Shown here in pieces: positions 35,688 through 44,292 of a stretch of 64,000 bases of DNA. The notes below the pieces were generated by a model that made no database searches, was not told the origin of the DNA, and saw only the letters and a program-made list of their open reading frames with translations. Origin of the DNA: Chloroflexota bacterium (GTDB taxonomy: Bacteria; Chloroflexota; Dehalococcoidia; Lucifugimonadales; UBA3495); NCBI GenBank assembly GCA_026710825.1, contig JAPOQH010000131.1, positions 1-64,000 of the forward strand. The letters run 5' to 3'. The first letter of the stretch is position 1. Each line of letters starts with the position of its first letter. A program made the position numbers and the translations under genes.

Positions 35688-36913
35688 GTTGCGGCCTCTG
35701 AATCACGCATGCGGCGCACCAAGCGCCGGCGCAGATATTCCATGCCAAACCCGCCGGCCAGCAGGATGACACCGGCCACGATGAACGCTACGGACTGGCC
35801 CAGCAGCCCGAAGCCAAATTCGAAGTAGCGAGTGAACAGCGTGATCGCAAAGATGGGCACCGCGAGATTGATGAGATAAGCGCGGTTCCAACGGTAGCCG
35901 GCGGCTATCATTCCGAGGATGCCGGCCAGCATCACCAGGTTGAACACCCACCAGAGCCATTTGCCGCCGAAGGCCAGGCCGAGCCACATTACAACGGCGA
36001 CGACGCCCATGGCGCTAACCGCTCCGGCTTCCCACCAGATTTGATGAGAACCGGACCGACGGTCCCGCCAACCGGCGACCAAGATCGCGCCAACCGCGGC
36101 GGCCCCGACGAAGCCCACAACCAACCAGAACTCTACGCCCAGCGACGGGAAGTTTGGCGCGTGTCGGTCAATTTGCTCCCACATCTCACTGAAACTGAAA
36201 AAGTACATTGCCGCGCTTACCACGATCAATCCGGCCAGGTCGTACATGCGCGCGAACATTCGAGTATCGGAAAAACGCGCGTGCGAGCGCCCGGCCGCGA
36301 ACAGGAAGGCACCCAGGACGAGCAGCCCAGGTATCGTGAAGAACATATCTTCTGCCCCAATGTCGGGCACCCAGACCTGCGCCCGGAATCCGGCGGCCGC
36401 CAGGAACAGGATGATCGACAACCCCAGCATTGGCCGCGAGCGGGTGATGTACGCCAGGGGAATGACGCCCAGGAACCACAGCGGCACCAGGGCAGGGTGA
36501 TTCACGGGCACGTGATATGTCTGTGCAATCAGGTGGATGGACGCGCCGAACGCGATGGCCCCGAGCAGGATGATTGCGATGCCGATGCGTGGGTAGTCGA
36601 ACCGGTATCCGACGAACCATCCGATGGCGTAGACGGCCGGCGTCCCCACCACCATCATGGCGAGCTTGACCAGCTTGGGAATTTCCGACCAGTTGGCCGC
36701 GAAAAACACGATAATGCCCAGGCCTATCAGGACCGTGCCCATCACGGCAATGATGCTGACCACGCGATTGCCGATGGCGCTGCCGCTTGCCGGCGCGTCG
36801 TCTGATGCGTAACGGCCTCTAATCGCCTCCGCCTGATCGGCGGAGACTAGGCCGTCGGCCTCCCACTGCCGAACTTCATCGTGAAGCCGGCGGGCGAAAT
36901 CATCCTGGGCCAT
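35684..36913 (-). CDS. DUF2157 multi-spanning membrane protein
   Basis: A 409-residue protein with a short cytosolic N-terminal domain (about 1-45, EVRQWEADGLVSADQAEAIRGRY, the DUF2157 lead helix pair) followed by around ten to twelve hydrophobic segments, beginning IIAVMGTVLIGLGIIVFFAANW. Function unknown. It forms an overlapping pair with the GDYXXLXY gene, a recurrent arrangement suggesting a joint envelope role. Its start overlaps the stop of the upstream lyase gene by one base (TGATG). Confidence 0.85.
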   Translation of the reverse strand: MAQDDFARRLHDEVRQWEADGLVSADQAEAIRGRYASDDAPASGSAIGNRVVSIIAVMGTVLIGLGIIVFFAANWSEIPKLVKLAMMVVGTPAVYAIGWFVGYRFDYPRIGIAIILLGAIAFGASIHLIAQTYHVPVNHPALVPLWFLGVIPLAYITRSRPMLGLSIILFLAAAGFRAQVWVPDIGAEDMFFTIPGLLVLGAFLFAAGRSHARFSDTRMFARMYDLAGLIVVSAAMYFFSFSEMWEQIDRHAPNFPSLGVEFWLVVGFVGAAAVGAILVAGWRDRRSGSHQIWWEAGAVSAMGVVAVVMWLGLAFGGKWLWWVFNLVMLAGILGMIAAGYRWNRAYLINLAVPIFAITLFTRYFEFGFGLLGQSVAFIVAGVILLAGGFGMEYLRRRLVRRMRDSEAAT

Positions 36914-37794
36914 CAGTCAGCAGCGTTAGCGGTCTCCGCGTAGCCAGCGTCCCGGTCGAGCATTTCGGTCAGGCCCATCAGTTCGAAGGCGTCGGTCAAG
37001 GGGGTCATCTGGCCGACCAGGTGCTCGGTGGTGCCCTTGGATTTCAGTTCCTCCATGAGACGACCCACCGTGTAGGCCACCGACATAAAGGCGCTGCCCG
37101 GGAAAATGACCATCTTGAATCCCAGTTGCTCCAGTTCCGAAACGTTGAGGAGTGGAGACTTGCCGGTCTCGACAAAGTTGTAGAGCAGGGGAACGCTGGT
37201 GCGCGCCACTACCTCGGCCGCTTCCTCCGCCGAGCGTATGGCCTCGACGAACAGCGCATCGGCGCCGGCCTCAGTGAATGCGTCGCAGCGACGCATGGTG
37301 TCGTCCCAACCGGTTACGGCGAGGGCGTCGGTACGCACGATGATGGTGAAATCGTCATCGCTGCGGGCGTCGACGGCGGCGCGGATTTTTTGGGTCATCT
37401 CATCGATGGGGACCACGCGCTTGTCCTCCAGGTGGCCGCAGCGCTTGGGGAACTGCTGGTCCTCGATGTGGACGGCGGCGACGCCGGTGCGCTCGTATTC
37501 CCGTATGGTCCGGCGGACGTTCATGGTGCCGCCGTAGCCCGTGTCGGCGTCGGCGATGACGGGGATCTCAACCGTGCCGGCGATGGAGGCGGCATTGGTC
37601 AGCATCTCGGTCGCGGTGGCAAGGGCCAGGTCCGGGTAGCCGATGCGGGCCACCGAGGTGCCAGCCCCGGTCATGTACACCGCGGGGAAACCGGTGCTCT
37701 GGATGATGGCCGCCGTGAGGCAGTCGTACGCTCCCGGAGCGGTGATGATGCCCGGTTCGCTCAGCAGTTGGCGGAATCGTTGGGTCGCTCGCAT
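36913..37794 (-). CDS. isocitrate lyase / PEP mutase family enzyme
   Basis: A 293-residue TIM-barrel enzyme of the PEP mutase/isocitrate lyase superfamily. The metal-binding DADTGYGG (82-89), the EDQQFPKRCGHL loop with the catalytic-type Cys119, and VRTDALAV near 157 fit the methylisocitrate lyase / carboxyvinyl-phosphonate mutase / oxaloacetate decarboxylase group. KRCGH keeps the C-C lyase signature, so a lyase for a 2-methylisocitrate-like acid is likely. It lies 15 bases after the fabG-like gene. Confidence 0.85.
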   Translation of the reverse strand: MRATQRFRQLLSEPGIITAPGAYDCLTAAIIQSTGFPAVYMTGAGTSVARIGYPDLALATATEMLTNAASIAGTVEIPVIADADTGYGGTMNVRRTIREYERTGVAAVHIEDQQFPKRCGHLEDKRVVPIDEMTQKIRAAVDARSDDDFTIIVRTDALAVTGWDDTMRRCDAFTEAGADALFVEAIRSAEEAAEVVARTSVPLLYNFVETGKSPLLNVSELEQLGFKMVIFPGSAFMSVAYTVGRLMEELKSKGTTEHLVGQMTPLTDAFELMGLTEMLDRDAGYAETANAAD

Positions 37795-37809
37795 GGTCAG
37801 GTCCCCCGG

Positions 37810-38574
37810 TTACGCGGTCATGCCGCCGTCGATGGTGATGGTCTGTCCGGTGATGTAGCTTGCGGCGGGACTGACGAGGTACAGGACGGCGGTCGCCACG
37901 TCTTCGGCGGACCCGAACCTGCCGGCCGGCACGCGGGACAGCACCTGGCTCCTCTGTTCCTCATTCAGTTCGCCGGTCATTCCGCCGCCGTCATCGACCT
38001 CGATGAAACCGGGCGCGACCGCGTTGACAGTAACGTTCCGGCTGGCGACCTCGCGGGCGATGGCCTTGGCGAGCCCGATCTGGCCGGCCTTGGATGCCGC
38101 GTAGTTGGCCTGGCCCGGGTTGCCGGACAGCCCCACGACGGATGAAACGTTGACGACCCGTCCATAGCGCTGACGGACCATCAGCGGAATCGCGAATCGC
38201 GTCGGGAGGAACGTGCCGCGAAGGTTGACCGTCAGCACTTCGTCCCAATCGGCGGCGTTCATGCGCATTAGCAAGCGGTCGCGGGTGATCCCCGCGTTGT
38301 TCACTAGGATGTCCAACCGGCCCAACCGGTCCGCGGTCGTTTTGACCACGGCTTCGGCGGCGTTCTCGTCGGACACGTCTCCGGGGACGCGCAGGGCCTC
38401 ACCGCCGGCCGCCCGGATTTGATCAATGACTCGATCGGCTGCGTCCGCGTTGCTCCGGTAGTTGATGCCCACCGACGCACCTGCTGCGGCCAGTTGTTTC
38501 GCAATCGCCGCGCCGATGCCACGGGACGATCCCGTTATCAGCGCAACCTGTCCACTCAGGTCGATGTTATACAT
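37810..38574 (-). CDS. fabG: 3-oxoacyl-ACP reductase
   Basis: A 254-residue short-chain dehydrogenase. The NADPH motif is GSSRGIGAAIA (15-25), then NNAGITRD, the catalytic NVSSVVG Ser, YAASKAG (Tyr-x-x-x-Lys) and PGFIEVD. Its closeness to plsX and MaoC-type dehydratases suggests the ketoacyl reduction step of fatty acid synthesis; other SDR roles remain possible. It follows plsX by 15 bases. Confidence 0.87.
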   Translation of the reverse strand: MYNIDLSGQVALITGSSRGIGAAIAKQLAAAGASVGINYRSNADAADRVIDQIRAAGGEALRVPGDVSDENAAEAVVKTTADRLGRLDILVNNAGITRDRLLMRMNAADWDEVLTVNLRGTFLPTRFAIPLMVRQRYGRVVNVSSVVGLSGNPGQANYAASKAGQIGLAKAIAREVASRNVTVNAVAPGFIEVDDGGGMTGELNEEQRSQVLSRVPAGRFGSAEDVATAVLYLVSPAASYITGQTITIDGGMTA

Positions 38575-38589
38575 GGCGCACCTATTCCT

Positions 38590-39627
38590 TCACGCTTCCA
38601 GCACGCCCGTATGACGCAACTCAGATAGCTCTTCCCTGAATCCTTCCACCAGGTCGATGCTATGGCATAGCAGGCCGGTGTTGATCGCTCCAGCGATGCC
38701 GTCGGCGGTGGATGATCCGTGTCCAACCATCACCAGGCCATCGACGCCGAACAGCGGCCCACCCATGGTCCTCGGCAGGTTCATGTTGGTCCACAGCGCC
38801 CTGGCAATCTCTCGCAACTGGTTTTCGGGCAAAAACTCGGCCAACTGGCGCTGCAAATACGGGGCGAGGGCGGAACCAAGCCCCTCGGCGAACTTGATCA
38901 GGATGTTCCCGATGAAGCCGTCGCAGACTATTACATCCGCTTTGTTGGTGAAAAAGTCCATGCCCTCCACGTTGCCAACGAAGTTCAGGTGACTGTCCCG
39001 GAACAGCGAATGGCTCTCCTGGACCTGGCGGTTGCCCTTGGCCTCTTCCTCGCCCACGCTGAGCAACGCCACCCGGGGGTTTTCGATTTCCAGGCGGCGT
39101 CGGGCGAATACTACTCCCAGTGCCGCAAAACTTAAAAGCAACGAAGGCCGGGCATCCACATTGCTGCCCAGATCGACCACCGTGGTTTTGGGCGCCAATC
39201 CCAGGAAGTTTCCGCCGATGCACGGTCGTTCCAGCCCCTCCAGCAATCCCAGGGTTATCGTGGCCGTAGCCATGGAAGCGCCGGTTGAACCCACCGAGAC
39301 CACCATGTCCGCTTCGCCGGCCCGAAGGAGGGACATCGCAGTAACTATGGAGGAGCGGGGCTTTCTACGCAGGGCTGATATGGGGTGCTCGTCGTCCTCG
39401 ATTTTGCCTTCGGACGGCACGACTTTGATGGGCAACGCTGCGAGGTCGGCGTTTTCGTGAGACAGGGCTGCGCGCACTTCATCCGGATCCCCCACGAGGG
39501 CGATATCCAGGTGGGGGTGCGCCGCTACCGCGGACAGGGCCCCTGGGATGGTTACTCTGGGTCCGTAGTCTCCACCCATCGCGTCCAATGCGACGCGCAC
39601 CCTCGCAGTATTCCCATTGCTGCTCAT
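38590..39627 (-). CDS. plsX: phosphate acyltransferase
   Basis: A 345-residue PlsX that converts acyl-ACP to acyl-phosphate to start phospholipid synthesis. The N-terminus RVALDAMGGDYGP and the later CDGFIGNILIKFAEGL, together with VGSTGASMATATITLGLLEG, are the family signatures. ATG 39627 overlaps the stop of the MaoC gene by one base (TAATG), so it is probably translated by coupling. Membrane-associated peripheral enzyme in other bacteria. Confidence 0.95.
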   Translation of the reverse strand: MSSNGNTARVRVALDAMGGDYGPRVTIPGALSAVAAHPHLDIALVGDPDEVRAALSHENADLAALPIKVVPSEGKIEDDEHPISALRRKPRSSIVTAMSLLRAGEADMVVSVGSTGASMATATITLGLLEGLERPCIGGNFLGLAPKTTVVDLGSNVDARPSLLLSFAALGVVFARRRLEIENPRVALLSVGEEEAKGNRQVQESHSLFRDSHLNFVGNVEGMDFFTNKADVIVCDGFIGNILIKFAEGLGSALAPYLQRQLAEFLPENQLREIARALWTNMNLPRTMGGPLFGVDGLVMVGHGSSTADGIAGAINTGLLCHSIDLVEGFREELSELRHTGVLEA

Positions 39628-40085
39628 TATTGAGTAACCCCTCGCTCCTTGGTTTCCGCCAATATGGTGGCTGTGCCGGTGATTATCCTCACCCCATTCG
39701 CTGCGTTATTGATTTCCACGGCGCAGGTTATTTTTGCGCCATTGCCTTCGGGTTCGCATTTGCTCACTGCCCCGGTTGCCTCAAGAGTGTCGCCGGGATA
39801 TGCCGCCCCACGGAACCGCACGCGGAGGTTCCCCGAGGTCAACCAGTCTGCGCCGTAGGCCTGCGCCATCATTTCCGAGATCAACGCAAGGGTCAGCATT
39901 CCGTGGGCGATGACCCCCTCGAACCGGGTTGACGCCGCGAATTCGTCGTCGTAATGGATGGGATTGTTGTCGCCTGAGGCCTGGCGATAGGCGTTGATGC
40001 TTTCGCGCGTGATGGTGCGGCGAACCGGCGGGAGCGTATCGCCCACCGCCGTGTGCCTGGCCATGGTGGTTGTGGTGTTGCTCAT
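39627..40085 (-). CDS. MaoC-type (R)-hydroxyacyl dehydratase, catalytic subunit
   Basis: About 152 residues with the hydratase-2 motif: YRQASGDNNPIHYDDEFA (catalytic Asp-x-x-x-x-His) and VIAHGMLTLALIS, then YPGDTLEATG. This matches the catalytic HadB-like subunit of two-subunit fatty-acid dehydratases. The partner gene just upstream is FAS1-like. ATG 40085 is preferred; an earlier ATG (40109) would overlap the upstream gene and has no ribosome site. Confidence 0.85.
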   Translation of the reverse strand: MSNTTTTMARHTAVGDTLPPVRRTITRESINAYRQASGDNNPIHYDDEFAASTRFEGVIAHGMLTLALISEMMAQAYGADWLTSGNLRVRFRGAAYPGDTLEATGAVSKCEPEGNGAKITCAVEINNAANGVRIITGTATILAETKERGVTQ

Positions 40086-40092
40086 TATTGCT

Positions 40093-40488
40093 TCAGCCGG
40101 TCTGACCATCGGTTACGGCGGGCAGCAATATCGTGGTGCGTCCTCGCTGCAGCAGGGAGCCGTCGCCGGCGTCGGTGGCGCTGTAATTCACCGTCAGGAA
40201 CGTCAATCCGCCCCTCTCCCGCGCCGGTTCAACCTGCACGGTGGTTGCCACGACCGTTCCCAGTCGCGGCGGGCTGATCGTCTCCACGTCCTGCAGGCTG
40301 TGTATCGCGCCACCGGGCAAGGACAGACGGTCCAGCAACAACCCCACCACTTTGGCGGTCAGCATCAACGGCGGCGCGATGCCGGACTCACCGTAAATCG
40401 GCAATTCATCGCCAACGGCGTGCAGGTATTCCAGCACCTCGTCATCCGTGACTTGCCAGCTTCCCAAATCTATGAAGGTTTCTTGCAC
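40093..40488 (-). CDS. FAS1-like dehydratase partner subunit (HadA/HadC-like)
   Basis: A 131-residue MaoC N-terminal-like domain: VTDDEVLEYLHAVGDELPIY, then IAPPLMLTAKVVGLLL and LQDVETISPPRLGTVVATTVQVEP. It lacks the catalytic Asp/His of the neighbour and should be its structural partner. Together with plsX and fabG it forms an apparent fatty-acid elongation cluster that uses a HadAB-type dehydratase instead of FabZ. The start is GTG 40488. Confidence 0.72.
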   Translation of the reverse strand: MQETFIDLGSWQVTDDEVLEYLHAVGDELPIYGESGIAPPLMLTAKVVGLLLDRLSLPGGAIHSLQDVETISPPRLGTVVATTVQVEPARERGGLTFLTVNYSATDAGDGSLLQRGRTTILLPAVTDGQTG

Positions 40489-40559
40489 AATTATCCGGTG
40501 GTGCGCTCATTTTGCAGCCATAGCGCGCCCGGATACACTATACACCAAGCCGTTTCGGA

Positions 40560-41804
40560 TTATGCTTTCGGCAGTCCGAAATCCTCCATCGCCATATCCG
40601 AAAGGTACTCGCCGATTGCCAGGGATGACGTGGCGCCGGGCGATGGGGCGTTGAGCACGTGGAGGGCTTTCTGTCCCCTCAGTATGTGAAAATCGTCCAG
40701 GATGGCGCCCGACGATGACACGGCCTGAGCGCGCACTCCGCTGCCGCCGGGTTCGAGGTCGCCGGCGCTTATCTCGGGTATCAGTTTCTTCAGATCACCC
40801 ACGAACACCGACTTGCTGTATGAGCGGTGCATCTCTTTCATACCGGTGCGCCAGTGCTTGGCGGTCATCTTCCAGAATCCGGGGAACGTGAGGGAGCCGG
40901 CCGTCTCGCCCACGCTGATGTTGCCCTTGCTGTAGCCTTCACGCGCCCACGCCAGGACCGCGTTGGGCCCTGCCTCGACGTACCCGTGTATGTTGCGCGT
41001 GTAGTGCACTCCCAGGAACGGGAACCGCGGATCGGGAACCGGATAGATCAACCCCTTGACCAGATCGTGGCTGGATTCCGCAAGCTTGTAATACTCGCCG
41101 CGGAACGGGATGATTCGGACGTCGGTCTCCTCGCCCATCATGCGCGCCAGTTTATCGGCGTAGAGGCCACCGCAGTTGATCACGTGCTTCGATTGGAGGG
41201 CGCCGCGTTCGGTTTCGAGGGTCGTCCCGCCCGCGGTCTGCCGCGCCTGTTTGACCGCCGCGCCGGTGAATATGTCGCCACCTGCGGACTGGAATTTGCC
41301 GGCGTAGGCGTTGGCAACCCTGACGTAGTCGACTATGCCGGTGTGGGGAGCCCATAGGGCGCGCACACCCCTGGTGTGAGGCTCGATTTCGGCGAGACGA
41401 TCCGGTTCTACGATCTCGAGATCAGGCACGCCGTTGGCCACGCCGCGTTCGTACAGGTCCTGCAGGCGGCCCAATTCGCTCTCGTGGGTCGCGACGATCA
41501 CCTTGCCGCACGGGTCGTAATCGATTTCGTTCTCGTCGCAGAACGCGATCAGGCGGTCTTTGCCGCCCACGCAGAAACGCGCTTTCCACGATCCGGGGCG
41601 GTAGTAGATGCCGGAGTGGATCACGCCGCTGTTGTGGCCTGTCTGGTGTTGGGCCAGTTGGTCCTCTTTTTCTATGACCGCGACGTTGAGGTTGGGCGAC
41701 TGCTCCAGCAACTGCATCGCGGTGGACAGCCCGATGATGCCGCCGCCCACGATCGCCACGTCGTAGACGCGCGTTTCCACGGAACCGGAACCGTTTGCAG
41801 TCAT
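40560..41804 (-). CDS. lhgO: L-2-hydroxyglutarate oxidase
   Basis: A 414-residue FAD-dependent DAO-fold enzyme oxidising L-2-hydroxyglutarate to 2-oxoglutarate with electrons passed to the quinone pool. Signatures: VAIVGGGIIGLSTAMQL near 16-32, AQHQTGHNSGVIHSGIYYRPGSWKA near 50-74 (family-specific), CGKVIVAT, and a C-terminal HVLNAPSPGATSSLAIG. GGAGGT lies just ahead of ATG 41804. It may work next to the fatty-acid genes or alone. Confidence 0.92.
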   Translation of the reverse strand: MTANGSGSVETRVYDVAIVGGGIIGLSTAMQLLEQSPNLNVAVIEKEDQLAQHQTGHNSGVIHSGIYYRPGSWKARFCVGGKDRLIAFCDENEIDYDPCGKVIVATHESELGRLQDLYERGVANGVPDLEIVEPDRLAEIEPHTRGVRALWAPHTGIVDYVRVANAYAGKFQSAGGDIFTGAAVKQARQTAGGTTLETERGALQSKHVINCGGLYADKLARMMGEETDVRIIPFRGEYYKLAESSHDLVKGLIYPVPDPRFPFLGVHYTRNIHGYVEAGPNAVLAWAREGYSKGNISVGETAGSLTFPGFWKMTAKHWRTGMKEMHRSYSKSVFVGDLKKLIPEISAGDLEPGGSGVRAQAVSSSGAILDDFHILRGQKALHVLNAPSPGATSSLAIGEYLSDMAMEDFGLPKA

Positions 41805-41855
41805 TGCCTTACCTCCGAAAATATTCCTTGCGGATTTCCACTCGCGTGTTCTGCC

Positions 41856-42635
41856 CTAGGACGCGGACACCGGATCCCTGTAAATCTCCCGATATGCTTC
41901 TGCATCCGAATCCCGCTCGGACAGCGCCGTAACCACGGTCAACGCGACTGCATCCGTAGCGTCCATCAGCGAATGCACCTTCGAGGCTGAACTGGGCTCA
42001 GGGATGGATGCCCCTTTGGCGGGCAATTGGTCCAAATGGGAAGCCAATACTCTGCGCGCTGTTTTGCACGTCGCCTCGAGTGTTTCGCCGGACGCCGCGC
42101 ATCCCGGCAGGTCGGGAAAACTGATGCATATGCCGCCGTCGTTGCTCTGCCTGACCAGGGCGGCATAGGTTCTCTCCGATGCGTCAGCCTTCACCGGCCG
42201 CAGCCCAATTCCGGCTGCGACTGCTTCTGATATCGGCTCCTCATCACAGTATGGGAGGTCGTCAAGCTCGCTTTCGGCAATCGGCGTCCCGAAAATTTCA
42301 CGGTACTCGTCGGAAGCCAGAAATGCCTCAAACTCCGCCTGTGCCTCTTCTTCGGTACGCTCGGGCAACGCCTCGACAACGATCAGGGCGATGGCGTCAA
42401 AAGCGTCTTCGTGTACCAGGGCATCATCTGGAGAACATGGTGGAGGGATTAACAGGCCATCGGCGGCCAATCCCGCCAAATGCAGGGCCAACGCTTCGCG
42501 CGCCATCTCACCGGCTTCGCCCAACGTGCTGCCCACGGAAATGCATCCCGGAAGATCGGGAAAGCTGACTCCATAGTCACTGTCTAGGTCTTTGTGGATC
42601 AATGCTATGTATGTACGTTCCATTTGATCGTTCAT
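41856..42635 (-). CDS. hicB: HicB-like antitoxin with internal duplication
   Basis: A 259-residue protein built of two HicB units. Residues about 6-130 (TYIALIHKD...VSFPDLPGC..., then FDAIALIVVEALPER, then EYREIFGTPI) repeat at about 155-255 (TYAALVRQS...ISFPDLPGC..., TDAVALTVVTALSER, AYREIYRDPV). Usual HicB is about half this size and often ends in a DNA-binding HTH, which I do not see. HicB binds and neutralises HicA. It starts directly after the hicA stop (TGAATG), so both come from one message. Confidence 0.85.
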   Translation of the reverse strand: MNDQMERTYIALIHKDLDSDYGVSFPDLPGCISVGSTLGEAGEMAREALALHLAGLAADGLLIPPPCSPDDALVHEDAFDAIALIVVEALPERTEEEAQAEFEAFLASDEYREIFGTPIAESELDDLPYCDEEPISEAVAAGIGLRPVKADASERTYAALVRQSNDGGICISFPDLPGCAASGETLEATCKTARRVLASHLDQLPAKGASIPEPSSASKVHSLMDATDAVALTVVTALSERDSDAEAYREIYRDPVSAS

Positions 42636-42824
42636 TCACCGTAACCTGACACCCGACAGTCGTTCAATGTTTCGTAGCGTGCCCTTCGGTACATCCTTTC
42701 GGGGATGCGGCACCGTTACAGTGGCCGGATGAGTAGGGTGTTTCATCTGGTGATGTGATCCATTAATCCGGGCGACGTACCACCCTTGCTCCACCAGCCG
42801 CCGCATCACCTCCCGGCTGTCCAT
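42636..42824 (-). CDS. hicA: HicA-family mRNA interferase toxin
   Basis: A 62-residue double-stranded-RNA-binding-like toxin: MDSREVMRRLVEQGWYVARINGSHHQMKHP, followed by TVTVPHPRKDVPKGTLRNIERLSG. The GSHHQMKH His and the KDVPKGTLRNI motif are the conserved HicA parts. It cleaves mRNA in known systems. ATG 42824 is the natural start; the longer frame to 42869 is less likely. Abuts hicB. Confidence 0.9.
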   Translation of the reverse strand: MDSREVMRRLVEQGWYVARINGSHHQMKHPTHPATVTVPHPRKDVPKGTLRNIERLSGVRLR

Positions 42825-42898
42825 TACGGCATTATACACTCGGCGGTGATTCGGGCCGCGTTGCGTCAATCCGGGCCCGTCGCTATGCTTACGTTGCC

Positions 42899-44230
42899 AT
42901 GACTACCGCTCAACCTGATCAACCCGACTTCGCCCGACGAATCGCCCGTTTTGCGGCCGAGATCGCCGAACATCCGGACGGTCTGCCGGACCTCGTCGCC
43001 GATATGTGCCGCGACATGATGCTCAACGCCGCCGCCGCCGCACTGGCCGGCGCCGCCCATCCCGACGGAATCGCGCTGGCCCGCGGATTGCGCGCCATGG
43101 GGGGCAACGGTCGCAGCACCATCATCGGCATGGGTCAACGCACGTCACCGGTTCACGCGGCCCTGGTCAACGGGACACTGATCCGCCTGTTGGATTTCGA
43201 CGACAACCTCGTGGAGTCCGGCGGCACCGGGGCGCCGCAGGTCCATCCCACTGCCGCGGTGTTCCCCGCCGTTATGGCGTTGGGCGAAATGAACGGATAT
43301 GCGGGCAACTCGGTCCTGGCGGCGTTCGCCGTTGGTTGCGAGATCACCGCCCGAATGTCGCAGGCGCCGCAGATTGGTCGAGCGTGCGGTTCCATCGGAG
43401 CGGCGACGGCGTCAGCGATGCTGTTCGCGCCCGAGGAATCGACGATAGCCAACGCCGTCGGTATGGCCGCCACGTCCGCCAATACCGGTATCGGGTACCA
43501 ATCCGCCGGAGCCGCGTCCATTCCCGAGGGACACTCCGCGATGCACGGGGTGCTGGCTGCGATCACAGCGGCTGAGGGCATGCAGGCGGCGCCCGCGCAT
43601 GATGTGGTGGCAGACGAGGCTCTTGACGGCCTGGGGCGCGACTGGCGGTTGCTGGATCCGGGCGTGACCATCCGCTTGTATCCGTGCCATTCTGCCGGCC
43701 ACAGTGTGATCGACGCGATCCTGGGACTGTTGCAGCTTCATAGATTCGGCTCCAACGACATCGTATCGGCGCACGTCGGCGTGACCGCCGAAACCATGAG
43801 GGACTTATCGCAGGTGCTGCCTTCCGACGGTTGGCAGGCTCGCGCGTCCATCGGTTTCATCGCGGCGGCGACCCTGTGCCACGGCCAGCCGCTGATCAAC
43901 TTTTTCTCCGATCCTGCGGTGCAGGATGAGGGCGTGCGCGCCGTGATGGGCCGCATATCGGTGGAAGCGACCCTGACAGCGTCGCCATTGGCCCCACACC
44001 CTGCGGAGGTGGCGGTAAGTCTGAGCGACGGCCGGACCCTGCGGCATCGCGTGGACCATCCCCGGGGAACGCCGGCCATGCCCCTCGATGCTGAGGAGTT
44101 GGAGGCCAAGTTCCTGTACTGCACACGCTACATCCTGCCGGCGGACCATATCGACGAAGCCATCGCCAGTTTCCGAGGCATCGCCGAAATCGAAAACGTG
44201 ACCGGCATGGCGTCCGTCCTGGGCGGCTGA
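42899..44230 (+). CDS. MmgE/PrpD family protein (copy 1)
   Basis: A 443-residue all-helical/alpha-beta protein of the 2-methylcitrate dehydratase/aconitate decarboxylase family. Visible are the N-terminal helical domain, VNGTLIRLLDFDDNLVESGG near 86-105 (family LDFDD), HPTAAVFPAVMALGE, and VRLYPCHS-like TIRLYPCHSAGHSVIDAI near 259. Substrate unknown; these act on small carboxylic acids. It is divergent from hicAB. A paralog is at 50330-51703. Confidence 0.85.
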   Translation: MTTAQPDQPDFARRIARFAAEIAEHPDGLPDLVADMCRDMMLNAAAAALAGAAHPDGIALARGLRAMGGNGRSTIIGMGQRTSPVHAALVNGTLIRLLDFDDNLVESGGTGAPQVHPTAAVFPAVMALGEMNGYAGNSVLAAFAVGCEITARMSQAPQIGRACGSIGAATASAMLFAPEESTIANAVGMAATSANTGIGYQSAGAASIPEGHSAMHGVLAAITAAEGMQAAPAHDVVADEALDGLGRDWRLLDPGVTIRLYPCHSAGHSVIDAILGLLQLHRFGSNDIVSAHVGVTAETMRDLSQVLPSDGWQARASIGFIAAATLCHGQPLINFFSDPAVQDEGVRAVMGRISVEATLTASPLAPHPAEVAVSLSDGRTLRHRVDHPRGTPAMPLDAEELEAKFLYCTRYILPADHIDEAIASFRGIAEIENVTGMASVLGG

Positions 44231-44292
44231 CCCGATTGGGCGCGTCCCCCCACCCCGTCAAACACCCGAAAATACGACCGGAGGCAAACACC

